Notes: generated from the letters alone by a model not told the origin. 64,000 nt of DNA from Pseudoclavibacter sp. CFCC 11306 (GCF_008831235.1 NZ_WBKF01000001.1:682001-746000); one strand, 5' to 3'; positions 8,653 through 16,925 are shown, numbered from the stretch's first letter. Program-made: numbers and translations.

Positions 8653-9279
8653 GTGCCACACGGCAAGAACATCATCTGGATCGACTGCGAGATGACTGGC
8701 CTCGATCTGCAGAAAGACGAGCTGATCGAGATCGCCGTGATCGCGACTGACGAGAACCTCAATGTGTGCGACGCCGGCATCGATCTAATCATCAAGCCGT
8801 CGGCGGATGCGCTGGCCGGCATGAATGACTTCGTGCGGAACATGCACACCGAGTCGGGTCTGCTCGACGAGCTCGATGACGGAATCTCGCTGGCCGAAGC
8901 CAACGATCAGGTGATGGCCTATGTGAAGAAGCATGCTCCGCGACCGCAGGCGAACCCGCTGGCCGGCAACTCGATCGGCACCGACCGCGGCTTCCTGGCA
9001 CGTGATCTGCCTGAGTTGGACGAGCATCTTAACTACCGCAACATCGACGTGTCGAGCCTCAAAGAGCTTGCACGGCGGTGGTTCCCGCGGGCCTACTACC
9101 ACTCCCCTGACAAGCATGGCGGTCACCGCGCGATGGCCGACATCATCGAGTCGATTCGCGAGCTCGACTACTACCGCCGCACCTTCATCGTGGCCGAACC
9201 CGGGCCGACGAGCGCCGAGGCGACGGCCGCATGCGAGGCCTCAGAAACCCGATTCGCGTCGCTGCTGCAAAACCAGTAA
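8653..9279 (+). CDS. orn: Oligoribonuclease (DEDDh 3'-5' exoribonuclease)
   Basis: It degrades 2-5 nt RNAs, including pGpG, to mononucleotides in the cytosol. All DEDDh elements are visible: IDCEMTGLD (Exo I), the IGTDRGFLARDLPELD block (Exo II), and YHSPDKHGGHRAMADIIESI with the catalytic His and Asp (Exo III). The GTG start is chosen because GGAGG lies just upstream and because any longer reading frame would run through tRNA-Arg. 208 residues, slightly longer than E. coli Orn owing to a C-terminal Ala/Glu tail. Confidence 0.92.
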   Translation: MPHGKNIIWIDCEMTGLDLQKDELIEIAVIATDENLNVCDAGIDLIIKPSADALAGMNDFVRNMHTESGLLDELDDGISLAEANDQVMAYVKKHAPRPQANPLAGNSIGTDRGFLARDLPELDEHLNYRNIDVSSLKELARRWFPRAYYHSPDKHGGHRAMADIIESIRELDYYRRTFIVAEPGPTSAEATAACEASETRFASLLQNQ

Positions 9280-9316
9280 GATAAAACGCGCTGCGTTCGA
9301 GCGATCGAGTGCACAT

Positions 9317-9390
9317 GGTGGCTATAGCTCAGTTGGTAGAGCGCCGGCTTGTGGTGCCGGATGTCGCGGGTTCAAGTCCCGTTAGCCACC
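9317..9390 (+). tRNA. tRNA-His (anticodon GTG), with encoded CCA next to it
   Basis: The acceptor is GTGGCTA/TAGCCAC with the His-specific extra G-1 (9317) facing C73 (9390). The D-arm is GCTC-AGTTGGTA-GAGC, the anticodon stem CCGGC/GCCGG surrounds TTGTGGT (anticodon GTG), and the T-arm is GCGGG-TTCAAGT-CCCGT. CCA follows at 9391-9393. Its 3' end is duplicated at 9528-9550, marking it as an integration target. Confidence 0.95.
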
Positions 9391-9550
9391 CCAGTAAACT
9401 ACTGGGGAGTAAGGCTCTCAGATGTCAGATGCCAACATTTATGCCAACATTCTGACTTCAGCCTAGACATCTGCGGATATGCAACCCACGGAAGTTTCTT
9501 GTCAAGGATCAGCCGATAGTGATGCTGTTCAAGTCCCGTTATCCACCCCA
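9371..9550. other. att-like direct repeat at the tRNA-His 3' end
   Basis: The last 23 nt of tRNA-His plus CCA (9371-9393) recur at 9528-9550 with a single G-to-T change (position 15). The 134 bp between them contain the direct repeat ATGCCAACATT at 9429-9439 and 9441-9451, like the arm-type sites of tyrosine integrases, and an inverted AGATGTC/GACATCT pair. This is the expected scar of a tRNA-targeted integrative element. No integrase gene remains here. Confidence 0.7.
9389..9407 (+). terminator. Hairpin after tRNA-His
   Basis: Perfect 8-bp stem CCCCAGTA/TACTGGGG with an AAC loop, overlapping the CCA end of tRNA-His. No T-run follows, so it may be a processing or weak termination element. 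Confidence 0.35.
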
Positions 9551-10115
9551 TGCAGTCGAGGTGTGAGCTTTCGGCAGTCGAATTGTTCTCGGCAGGTTTT
9601 CAGCGTTCGCGTTTTGCGTGTTTCCCCATGTCAGGGCGATTAGTCATAATTCGGGATCTTTGAGCGTATGTCATGGTCTGGCGAGTTTACTGCGGGTCTT
9701 CCCGTCATCCTCGATATGCAGTCCGTGCAAGAACGCTTGGTTGCAGAGGCTGCGATTCTCGTCGTTGCAGCGGGCATAGATGTACGCACAGCTGCCCAGC
9801 AGGGTCAACGAGGGATGGAGATGTTAGCGAGCATCGGCGTACTCATCGTCATGCGCACGAGTGCATCGCACTTGTCGAGACGTTCAAATACCTCCGACAC
9901 GTACTGTCGATCCTAAAACCAGTTTCGATACTGTGAACGTGACAGTCATCAACGTGAAAGTGTATTGGTTGGCACTTCCTTGCAATTCACATGCATATGT
10001 TGCATCGATATTCCCAGACCAGTCCAGTTGACCACCATCGTGGATATCCAGTAACAACAATTGAGAATTGCAGCCAGAGAAGCCTAAACCATGTTTTCTG
10101 ATTGACTAGCTCAAC

Positions 10116-10970
10116 TCATCTCTTGCTGGAGTTGCTCAGAGTCCAAGCCAGAGCATCAGGCAAAAGCGCGCCTCCATGGTTGGGACTATGTCCCCCTTGC
10201 CCTACAACCAAGCGCAGTTCGTGACCCGTCAGATCCAGCGCCGCTGCGGTCTTTAGATTCTCGGCGAACCAGTTGTCTCTGGGCTTGCCGTGGTTCAGAT
10301 CGAACTGAGCTGTCTGCATGAATATCCGTATCGATCTTTGCGGGTTCGTGACCGCTAGTCTAGGAAATGGGTTTCCGCCTGGCATTTGCGGAAAGCTGGA
10401 CAAAAACGAGATGCTTGCTTTAAAGCGGTCTGGACGTAGCCATGCAGCCGTTAGAGCGCAGTTTCCGCCACTGCTTCCCCCACATATGAGCCATTTGTCT
10501 GCGAGCGAAGACAATGACGGTGAGTTGTCGACCGCCAGCGGAAGGATCTCATCCACAAGGAAAGTCGCGTATCTGGCGTCAAATGCGTCATACTCTGCGT
10601 TGCGGTTCTTACTATTGTTCCTCTTCGGGTAGACACCTGGATCAACAAAGATTCCGGCCGTTGGAGGGATCAATCCATTTGCTGCGAGGTTGTCGAGCAC
10701 TTGTCCAGCTCGTACGGGGCCATCGGGGTCGAGGTATAAGCTGCCATCCTGAAAGAAAATGACCTCGACAGGCATCCCTTTTCTTACGCTCGGTGGCTCT
10801 TTGAACCAGATCTTCCTGCTGGTTTCCGGGTATATCGCGCTCTGGTCATGCACCAACTGACGCAATGCTCCCTGGGGCGCGTTCGAATCGAGCATCGAGA
10901 GTGGCCCGAGCTGGTACTCTGCCACTTCTCCGTATTTCGGTTGAGGTGCATAGGGTATTGCGTGGCTCAT
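10116..10970 (-). CDS. Putative serine esterase (Fes/enterochelin-esterase-like alpha/beta hydrolase)
   Basis: This 284-residue protein resembles the esterase D/Fes superfamily. It has a Fes-like strand GMPVEVIFFQDGSLYLDPDG and FVDPGVYPKRN, the nucleophile elbow GGSSGGN, a candidate acid in TAQFDLNHGKPRDNW, and the late histidine in GGHSPNHGGALLPDAL. The start is the ATG at 10970, preceded by AGGA motifs; an upstream in-frame extension is unlikely. No signal peptide, so probably cytosolic. Base composition and codon use differ from the neighbours, consistent with transfer. It could cleave siderophore or other ester substrates, but no transport genes lie nearby to support that. Confidence 0.7.
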   Translation of the reverse strand: MSHAIPYAPQPKYGEVAEYQLGPLSMLDSNAPQGALRQLVHDQSAIYPETSRKIWFKEPPSVRKGMPVEVIFFQDGSLYLDPDGPVRAGQVLDNLAANGLIPPTAGIFVDPGVYPKRNNSKNRNAEYDAFDARYATFLVDEILPLAVDNSPSLSSLADKWLICGGSSGGNCALTAAWLRPDRFKASISFLSSFPQMPGGNPFPRLAVTNPQRSIRIFMQTAQFDLNHGKPRDNWFAENLKTAAALDLTGHELRLVVGQGGHSPNHGGALLPDALAWTLSNSSKR

Positions 10971-11849
10971 TGTGTTCCTAAATCCTTCCTGGCGGTTGCA
11001 TTGAACGTACGAACGCTCAGTCACCTATTCGTTTGTCATGACCCCACAGGAACCACATCAGCTAGAGAGGGTCATGCGATTTTGCTCGTGTCGAAGTGCC
11101 CGTCTTTGGCTTCAAAGCCTCAGGTATGTAGCCTTGTCTCTAGGTGTTGGCTGAGTCACCCCATGACCTCAGAACCCTCAGCGGTCTGAACCATCTGCCG
11201 CGAAACAGTTGGCCAGCATGGGAGGGTAAGCAACTTCGCTACCTTGGACCGCTTTTGCCATGAATGTTCTCCCTCCCCCGCCCAGTCTGTCTGTACCGGC
11301 CGACATGTCCGTGACGAACATTCATTGAGCAAGTTCAAAGCAAGTCACATTGAAGTCGGCAAAGCCGACATCGTCTTCTGGTCTGGGGCTTACGCTGTGT
11401 ATAAGGGTCAGTGCTGTAGTGCTGTCAACGATCGTATCTCAATTGTCAGTTGATACTGTGGAAGAGTACCCGTAGACGGTCAACGGAATTGCCCACTGGC
11501 GGCTATGTCCTCTGCCTCGACCTTTGTTGGAAGGGTGCAGTCTCGAACTAGGTCGGGGCGGTGATGATGACGGTGTCGAATCTTTTATCACTGACTTGAC
11601 GAGGAACTCCGGCACCGCGCGTGAAGTCTAACGAGAAGACCAAGGGAAATCCTTGAAGCGGAGGATGGCCCGACAGGGTCGTTGAGGGCAGCCGCGATGA
11701 TGGCTGGCTGTTTGCACCACACGTTGAAAGCTCTCGTGACTGCCTGGCTTCGGGTCGGCCGATCGCAACCCGTGATCCCTAGGGCCTGCTGCAAGTTTGG
11801 TTGAGGTTATAGAGTGCATGGCTTTTGGGCTGTGCGGAAGGATGTTGAT
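10971..11849. other. Island interior without recognisable genes
   Basis: This 880-bp stretch has only short frames without family resemblance. A perfect small hairpin GTCGGC-AAA-GCCGAC lies near 11355. The segment around 11478-11510 (GTCAACGGAATTGCCCACTG and onward) is reminiscent of IS21-type terminal sequences, which is a weak impression only. I see no intact gene. Confidence 0.4.
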
Positions 11850-11857
11850 GCGGCCTC

Positions 11858-12200
11858 AATAATCAGTTCAGTGGTGAGTTCCAGCAGGACGCCATGAGAT
11901 TGGTGGAGTCGAGGATTGTGCAGAAGCAGGTATGTCCGGATTTGCTAATCTCGAAGGCCCCGTCCCAGGCCTAGGTCGTAGAACTCAGTTGGAAGCTCAC
12001 GAGCTATTTGCCAGTGACGCCCCGGAGACCATGCGACCTAACGCGCAGGCGTTCAAGCGGACTCGTGAGTTGCAGATGGAGAACCAGGTGTTGCGTCGCA
12101 CTGCAGCACACTTGTCGCAGGTGCATGTCACATCGCTAAATTGATCTAGCCGCTCATCCAAGAGCAGGCCGCGGCCAGTACCCATGTCCGGGTCAGCCGC
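11858..12200 (+). pseudogene. Remnant of an IS3-family transposase (OrfA plus start of OrfB)
   Basis: The first part reads FSGEFQQDAMRLVES then LLISKAPSQA before a TAG, matching the helix-turn-helix N-terminus of IS3 OrfA. A frame change leads into QMENQVLRRTAAHLSQ (about 12070-12120), the leucine-zipper C-terminus of OrfA. Further on, PLIQEQAAASTHV after a stop codon matches the beginning of OrfB. The remainder of OrfB and both inverted repeats are absent, so the element is long dead. It marks the right side of the island. Confidence 0.7.
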
Positions 12201-12426
12201 AGTGCCCACACCCACCACTCCTGCTACACTCATGCGACCAGCCGCGAATGAAGGAGCGACTCGCCAATTGGGTTCAACGCCTACCGCACGCCGAGCACCA
12301 CGACACCGTTCGATCCGCCGTCACGCGCGCTCGCATCCGCTCGCTGACGACCCTGGCGGGGCCGCACCTCGCTGCCACAGGCCGATCGCCGATCAGCCCG
12401 CCACACCGCTGGCCAGTTTGATCGCC

Positions 12427-12446
12427 CATGAGGCGAGCGCCTCATG
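12427..12446 (+). promoter_or_regulatory. Hairpin enclosing RBS and start codon of the first CNNM gene
   Basis: CATGAGGC-GAGC-GCCTCATG is a perfect 8-bp stem with a 4-nt loop. The 5' arm contains the GAGG ribosome-binding sequence and the 3' arm ends with the ATG (12444-12446). Folding would hide both, so translation could be controlled. A TACACT box at 12225-12230 could be the promoter of a leader of about 200 nt. Confidence 0.5.
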
Positions 12447-13874
12447 ACCGGGCTGCTGCTCTCTCTGCTGCTCTCTCTGCTGCTCGGCGTGGTGCTGATT
12501 CTGGTCATCATCGTCGTCAACGGTTACTTCGTGGCGCAGGAGTTCGCCTACATGTCGGTCGACCGAGCCGGCCTGGCCGCCCGAGCCAAGACGGGCGACA
12601 GACGCGCCCAGCGAGCTCTCGCCGTCACCAAGCGCACCTCGTTCATGCTCTCCGGCGCGCAGTTGGGCATCACCGTCACCGGCCTGCTCGTCGGATACAT
12701 CGCCGAGCCGTTGATCGGCGACTCCCTCGCCCAGATCTTCGGAGGCCTCGGAGTTCCCGCCGCCGTCACGATTCCGGTGAGCACCATCGGTGTGCTCGTG
12801 ATCGCCACGATCGTGCAGATGATCTTCGGCGAGCTGTACCCGAAGAACCTCGCGATCTCGGCACCCGAGCCGCTCGCCCTGCGGCTGGCCCGCTCGACGC
12901 AGATCTACCTGGCCGTCTTCGGCTGGCTGATCACCGTCTTCGACGTCGCGGCCAACCTCTTCGTGCGTCTCATCGGCGTCAAACCGGTGCACGACGTCGA
13001 TTCCAGCGCCTCACCACAAGAGCTGCGGCGGGCTGTCGCCGACTCCCGCGAGAGCGGACATCTGCCGGCAGATCTGGCCGTGCTCATCGATCGTGTGCTC
13101 GACTTTCCCAGCGACGACGTCGAACACGCGATGATCCCGGCGTCGCGCGTCGCGACGGTGACGCATGAGACGACCGTCGCCGAGCTGCGGCGCGAGATGG
13201 CCCACGGGCACAGTCGTTTTCCGGTGCTCGACGACCGTGCCGACCCCTGCGGCGTGGTGCAGCTGATCGATCTGCTGCGACACACCGGTGCCGAGACAGA
13301 CCCCGTCTCGGTGATCATGCACACCCCGGTGCTCGTGCCCACCCTCATGCCGCTGCCCGCCGCGCTCGACGAGATGCGCGAGGCCGGTGCGCAGCTCGCC
13401 TGCGCCATCGACGAATACGGAGGCTTCGCCGGCATCATCACCACCGAAGACGTCGCCGAAGAGCTCGTCGGCGAGATCACCGACGAGCACGACGGAGGCC
13501 GCGAGAGCGCGCTCCACCGCATCCACGTCGATCAGCCCTCGCAGAGCTGGGAGGTCGGCGGCGACACTCATATCGACGAGGTGTCCCGCATCATCGGCAG
13601 ACAGCTGCCCGAAGACGACGTCGAGACCGTCGCCGGCCTTGCGATCAGCGCGAGCGGCGCGTTCCTCGAACCTGGTGACACTGTGACCGTCGCGCTGCCC
13701 GCCGACCCGGCAGACCTCGCCGAGGGCGAACCGGTGCAGCGAGAGCTCGAGATCACGGCGCTTGAGGTCGAGCGGCTCGTGCCGAGCCGGCTGCGGCTGC
13801 ACCTCATCGAGCGAGATGTGGATGCGATGGACACGCACCCGGCCACCCCAGACACCGAGGGAGGCCACCGATGA
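12444..13874 (+). CDS. CNNM/DUF21-CBS-CorC membrane protein
   Basis: This 476-residue member of the CorC/CNNM family (often called hemolysin C-like) is associated with Mg2+ or related cation transport. Order: an N-terminal DUF21 domain of about four membrane segments (LILVIIVVNGYFVAQEFAYMSVDR, SGAQLGITVTGLLVGYIAEP, FGELYPKNLAISAPE), paired CBS domains (HSRFPVLDD; GAQLACAIDEYGGFAGIITTEDVAEELVGEI), and a C-terminal CorC_HlyC domain (SWEVGGDTHIDEVSRIIG). The next gene overlaps its stop by 4 nt and encodes a shorter paralogue. The same long/short pair occurs again at 33.5-35.9 kb. The ion and direction of transport are not readable. Confidence 0.88.
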   Translation: MTGLLLSLLLSLLLGVVLILVIIVVNGYFVAQEFAYMSVDRAGLAARAKTGDRRAQRALAVTKRTSFMLSGAQLGITVTGLLVGYIAEPLIGDSLAQIFGGLGVPAAVTIPVSTIGVLVIATIVQMIFGELYPKNLAISAPEPLALRLARSTQIYLAVFGWLITVFDVAANLFVRLIGVKPVHDVDSSASPQELRRAVADSRESGHLPADLAVLIDRVLDFPSDDVEHAMIPASRVATVTHETTVAELRREMAHGHSRFPVLDDRADPCGVVQLIDLLRHTGAETDPVSVIMHTPVLVPTLMPLPAALDEMREAGAQLACAIDEYGGFAGIITTEDVAEELVGEITDEHDGGRESALHRIHVDQPSQSWEVGGDTHIDEVSRIIGRQLPEDDVETVAGLAISASGAFLEPGDTVTVALPADPADLAEGEPVQRELEITALEVERLVPSRLRLHLIERDVDAMDTHPATPDTEGGHR

Positions 13875-14893
13875 CGCAGTCACCGCTCTTCGTCGTGATC
13901 GCGACCACCGTGCTCATCGTGCTCAGCGCATTCTTCGTCATCATCGAGTTCGCGCTGCTGGCCGCTCGCCGCCCCAGGCTGGAGGCAGACGCAGCGACGA
14001 GCCTGCGCGCACGAGCCGCGCTGCGCGGCATGAACGAGCTGACGATCATGCTCGCCGTGGCCCAGTTCGGCATCACGATCTGCACGTTCGCGCTGGGCGC
14101 GATCACCAAGCCCGCGGTCGACGCGTGGCTCAGCCCGATCCTTGCCGCCTGGGGCGCGCCAGACTGGCTGGCAGACAGCGGAGCCTTCGTGCTCGCACTG
14201 CTGTTCGTCACCTTCCTGCATCTGGTGATCGGCGAGATGGCTCCGAAGTCGTGGGCGATCGCCCACCCCGAGGCAGCTGCGAGCGCCGTCAGTCTGCCTG
14301 CCCGCGGTCTGGCCTGGCTGCTGCGCCCGCTGCTCGTCTGGATCAACCGCATCGCCAACCGTCTCGTCGCCGCCAGCGGCTACTCCCCCGCCGAGTCGCG
14401 CAGCACCGGGGGTCAGAACGTCGAGGCGATTCGTCATCTGGTCGAGCATTCGGCCGCCGTGGGCACGCTCGACGATGCGTTCCGTGCCCAGCTGGCGCAG
14501 GTGCTCGATCTCGAGCGGCTGACGGTCGCCGATCTGCTGCCTGCCGCACCATCGCATCCTGCCGCCGTCACGCAGGATGCGACCGCGGCAGACGTGCGCG
14601 ACGTCGCCGCCGCCTCGGGTCACCTGCGGGTGCTCGTCGAACGCCCCGGCACTCCCGGTGTGGTGCATGTGCGCGACCTGTTGCTGCACGATGACGATGA
14701 TCGCATCGACGACCTGGTGCGAGAGCCGTTGGAGTTCGCCGTCGACCTGCCTGCGCATGCGGCCCTCGCGCGGATGCGAAAGACCGGCCGCCAGTTCGCC
14801 GTCGCCACGAGAGATGGTGCGTTCGTCGGCGTGGTGACGATGTCTGATGTGCTGCGACGGGTGCTGCCGAACGGGGCCGGTCTGCGGCTGTGA
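13871..14893 (+). CDS. CNNM/DUF21-CBS membrane protein (short paralogue)
   Basis: The 340-residue partner of the preceding gene is coupled by an ATGA overlap. DUF21 segments are present (VVIATTVLIVLSAFFVIIEF, AVAQFGITICTFALGAITKP, HLVIGEMAPKSWAIAHPE), followed by CBS repeats (GHLRVLVERPGTPGVVHVRD; FVGVVTMSDVLRRVLP). It ends there: the CorC_HlyC domain of the longer protein is missing. Co-translation suggests a heteromeric membrane complex of long and short subunits, which is inference. Confidence 0.85.
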   Translation: MTQSPLFVVIATTVLIVLSAFFVIIEFALLAARRPRLEADAATSLRARAALRGMNELTIMLAVAQFGITICTFALGAITKPAVDAWLSPILAAWGAPDWLADSGAFVLALLFVTFLHLVIGEMAPKSWAIAHPEAAASAVSLPARGLAWLLRPLLVWINRIANRLVAASGYSPAESRSTGGQNVEAIRHLVEHSAAVGTLDDAFRAQLAQVLDLERLTVADLLPAAPSHPAAVTQDATAADVRDVAAASGHLRVLVERPGTPGVVHVRDLLLHDDDDRIDDLVREPLEFAVDLPAHAALARMRKTGRQFAVATRDGAFVGVVTMSDVLRRVLPNGAGLRL

Positions 14894-14921
14894 CGGGTTG
14901 CGGATGCGGCAAGGGCACGGC

Positions 14922-15016
14922 CTGCGCCGTTTGGCCGACACCGCCACTGATCGCTCCAGACTGGCAGGTTTCCGCGCAATCGGCGCAGGTGCGGAGCGAT
15001 CCGTGTTGGCAGAGAA
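14922..15016. repeat. Dispersed palindromic repeat family A, copy 1
   Basis: A 95-bp sequence matching 17071-17165 without gaps and with about six substitutions. Its internal inverted arms are GATCGCTCC (14949-14957) and GGAGCGATC (14993-15001). It lies in the 216-bp gap between the short CNNM gene and the sigma-factor gene, where no gene is seen. Confidence 0.85.
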
Positions 15017-15109
15017 CCACACAAGCTGGCCAGGCTCTCCTGGCAGGCTGGCGATCAGCTGCTCAGCTGGCTACTCAGTCGACCGCGAGCGCATCATACG
15101 GTCACACGG

Positions 15110-15796
15110 TCAGGCTGTGGCGTACGCTTCGCGGAAGCGTGCTCTCGCCCGCTGATACCGCTTTCGAGCTGCGTCCGGACGAAGTCCAAGGATCCCTCCT
15201 GCCTCGGCGACACCGAAACCATCCCACACGACCAGCCGCAGCAGTTCTTGATCGTCAGCGGGCAGCATCCGCAGAGCGTTGATCGCGCGCCCCTGCTGCC
15301 TCGTGAGCTGCACGCCCACGACCTCTTTGAGCTGAGCCTGCAGCATCTGCCTCAGCGATTCGCTGGCTTCGGTGCGGCGTCTGCGTTTACGGTGGTGGTT
15401 GGCGGCGACTTTGCGGGCGATGCCGAAAGCCCACGCGCGCTGCCCGTCAGTGGTCGCCGGCAGACGGTCGATCTTCTGCCACATCACGAGAAGAGTCTCG
15501 GCCGCGCAGTCAGGGGCTTCGTGGTTGGGCTGCACGCGCATGGCGAAGTAGCGGACCAAATCGGGCAGCAGGGATGCCACGAGCGGCTCGAAACGGAGGG
15601 CGTCATACTGCTCATGTGTGCTTCCAGCGGTCGAGCTGTGATCGCAGCCGCATTTGCTCTGATCGTTGTTGGCAAGTGAGCTGTTCTCGCTGGGGGCAGG
15701 CGAGTTCTGATCGCTGTCGCCTAGTGTGCTCTGATCAATGCTGTTGGGTGAGCTATGAGCTTCTGATGCAGCGGCCTGGTCAGTCGTGGTGTTCAT
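15110..15796 (-). CDS. ECF-like RNA polymerase sigma factor
   Basis: This 228-residue sigma-70 family protein has a Ser/Asn/Gln-rich N-terminal extension of about 65 residues. Region 2 follows (LLPDLVRYFAMRVQPNHEAPDCAAETLLVMWQ, RAWAFGIARKVAANHHRKRRRR). Region 4 has a helix-turn-helix (MLPADDQELLRLVVWDGFGVAEAGGILGLRPDAARKRYQRA). It is the second gene of the unit; its ATG overlaps the stop of the upstream membrane-protein gene (ATGA). The regulon is unknown. The N-terminal CGCDH motif is the only cysteine cluster and could sense metal or redox state (speculative). Confidence 0.85.
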   Translation of the reverse strand: MNTTTDQAAASEAHSSPNSIDQSTLGDSDQNSPAPSENSSLANNDQSKCGCDHSSTAGSTHEQYDALRFEPLVASLLPDLVRYFAMRVQPNHEAPDCAAETLLVMWQKIDRLPATTDGQRAWAFGIARKVAANHHRKRRRRTEASESLRQMLQAQLKEVVGVQLTRQQGRAINALRMLPADDQELLRLVVWDGFGVAEAGGILGLRPDAARKRYQRARARFREAYATA

Positions 15797-16557
15797 CGAC
15801 GTGCCGCCTCACGCAGGATGTCGGCATCGGTCGATTGGGCAAGATCTTCACGAACCACGTCAACGTCACCGCGTCGTGCGGCGTCGTTCACATCGTGCAT
15901 GTGATCGACGACTCCGCCGCCATCGCTTGAGACCGTGGCCGGCCACTCGACTGACTTTTGGAGCATGTCGACAGCCTGACTCTGGCGGTTGACGTCGCCG
16001 GCTTCATAGGCATCGACCCATTCGGCCTGCCAGAGTGTGCGTGTGGCCATTTCGTCAATAGTGACCAGAGTTGTGCGCTGAGTTATCGCGCCCGGCACGT
16101 TCTGCTGAAACGTCACTGCGAGATGCCGAGCCAGTCCTTCGCTGTCGAGTCCTTCCGGCAGCTCGAGATAGTCTGGCCACTGAGCTGCCGCATAGTCGAC
16201 GAAGTCTGAGGCTCCGGTGTCGATCCATTCGCTGTCGTCGGTTTCGGTGCTCACCGTTCCTTCTGGTGCCTCGCCACCTGGAGCTGCACCGAACCATCCG
16301 GTCTGAGCCATGTAGCCTCCGGCTACGGCCACCGTCGGAGCGCCGATCAGCAGAGCTGCCGCCACCATCGCACCGGCGATTTTCGACTTCGACCAGCGCG
16401 GTTTGATACGGGCCGTCTGCACGACCTCTTGCACTATACGTGCGTTTATCTGAACATCATGCTGTGGCTTGAGCTGTTCTCCGGCGCCGAGCAGCGCCTG
16501 CAATGGATCGTCATCGACGAATGATCGTGATGGTCGCTCATGTTGCGTGTCATGCAT
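15793..16557 (-). CDS. Single-pass membrane protein, probable anti-sigma partner
   Basis: The 254-residue protein has a cytoplasmic N-terminal part (residues 1-52), one membrane segment (KIAGAMVAAALLIGAPTVAV, about 54-75) and an acidic extracytoplasmic domain (about 175 residues) with no known fold that I recognise. The start at 16557 is set by GGGAGGG seven nt upstream. Topology and translational coupling to the sigma gene suggest it is the anti-sigma factor or signal sensor, although it precedes the sigma gene rather than following it and has no HxxxCxxC zinc motif. Function is therefore inferred from context only. Confidence 0.6.
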   Translation of the reverse strand: MHDTQHERPSRSFVDDDPLQALLGAGEQLKPQHDVQINARIVQEVVQTARIKPRWSKSKIAGAMVAAALLIGAPTVAVAGGYMAQTGWFGAAPGGEAPEGTVSTETDDSEWIDTGASDFVDYAAAQWPDYLELPEGLDSEGLARHLAVTFQQNVPGAITQRTTLVTIDEMATRTLWQAEWVDAYEAGDVNRQSQAVDMLQKSVEWPATVSSDGGGVVDHMHDVNDAARRGDVDVVREDLAQSTDADILREAARR

Positions 16558-16694
16558 TTGGTACCCTCCCAAGGTCTGGCGTGCATCTGTCGGAGGCTCC
16601 CAGCCGGCCGTCTCGTCCGTCAGGCCGTGTCGTCCAACAGCGAATGCGTCGCTCGTCATGCACATGCGAGAAGCAGTTGCCTCTCACCTCATAC

Positions 16695-16722
16695 ATGTCA
16701 CCGACCTCCACAAACGTGACAT
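16695..16722 (-). promoter_or_regulatory. Operator-like inverted repeat upstream of the sigma operon
   Basis: Arms ATGTCAC and GTGACAT separated by 14 bp, about 140 bp upstream of the membrane-protein start. This is the geometry of a dimeric regulator site; the factor is unknown. Confidence 0.4.
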
Positions 16723-16748
16723 CGACTGAAGAGAATCTTGCCCTTTTA

Positions 16749-16783
16749 TCTGCGACGCCTCAGGTTTTCTGCGACGCTTCAGG
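16749..16783 (-). repeat. Tandem 16-bp direct repeat upstream of the sigma operon
   Basis: TCTGCGACGCYTCAGG occurs at 16749-16764 and 16768-16783, a 19-bp period. On the minus strand each contains a CGTC core like the -10 element of many ECF promoters, so it may be an autoregulated promoter or a regulator site. Confidence 0.5.
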
Positions 16784-16925
16784 AGTTGGGGTTGACGATC
16801 AGCCTTGGCCCTTCCCGTTGAGGGGTCAAGGCCTCTCCCCTGACAGATCTAGGCGGCGAAAGCACAGAAGACGCTAACAAAACCGTGTGAAGGTCACGAC
16901 TTCTAAGCTCTCGACGAAATCAAAC

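Larger units (their letters stand above)
9394..12210. mobile_element. Decayed genomic island downstream of tRNA-His
   Basis: From the tRNA-His end to about 12.2 kb the sequence is visibly richer in A and T than its surroundings and has only one convincing intact gene (the esterase). It starts at the att-like repeat and ends in an IS3-type transposase remnant. The left part (9551-10115) has one short reading frame at 9668-9916 (82 codons, start MSWSGEFTAGL) that I cannot assign and that may be spurious. The right border is inferred from the return of GC-rich, coding-like sequence; no matching att copy was found there. Confidence 0.6.

Noticed and set aside
9668-9916. 82-codon frame in the island as a gene
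   Set aside because: No family resemblance, no good ribosome site, and competing frames of similar length; kept only as a remark in the island entry.
11478-11510. IS21-type terminal repeat
   Set aside because: Only a resemblance to GTCAACNGGAATTGCCCACT-like ends; no second end and no istA/istB sequence was found.
12184-12447. Small open frames between the IS3 remnant and the first CNNM gene
   Set aside because: None has convincing start signals plus coding-like composition; an AAGGAG at about 12250 is not followed by a suitable start codon.
16801-16835. Hairpin CCTTGRCCC/GGGCCAAGG as a terminator
   Set aside because: No T-run on either strand and no gene ends nearby; it may only be part of the repeat-rich gap.
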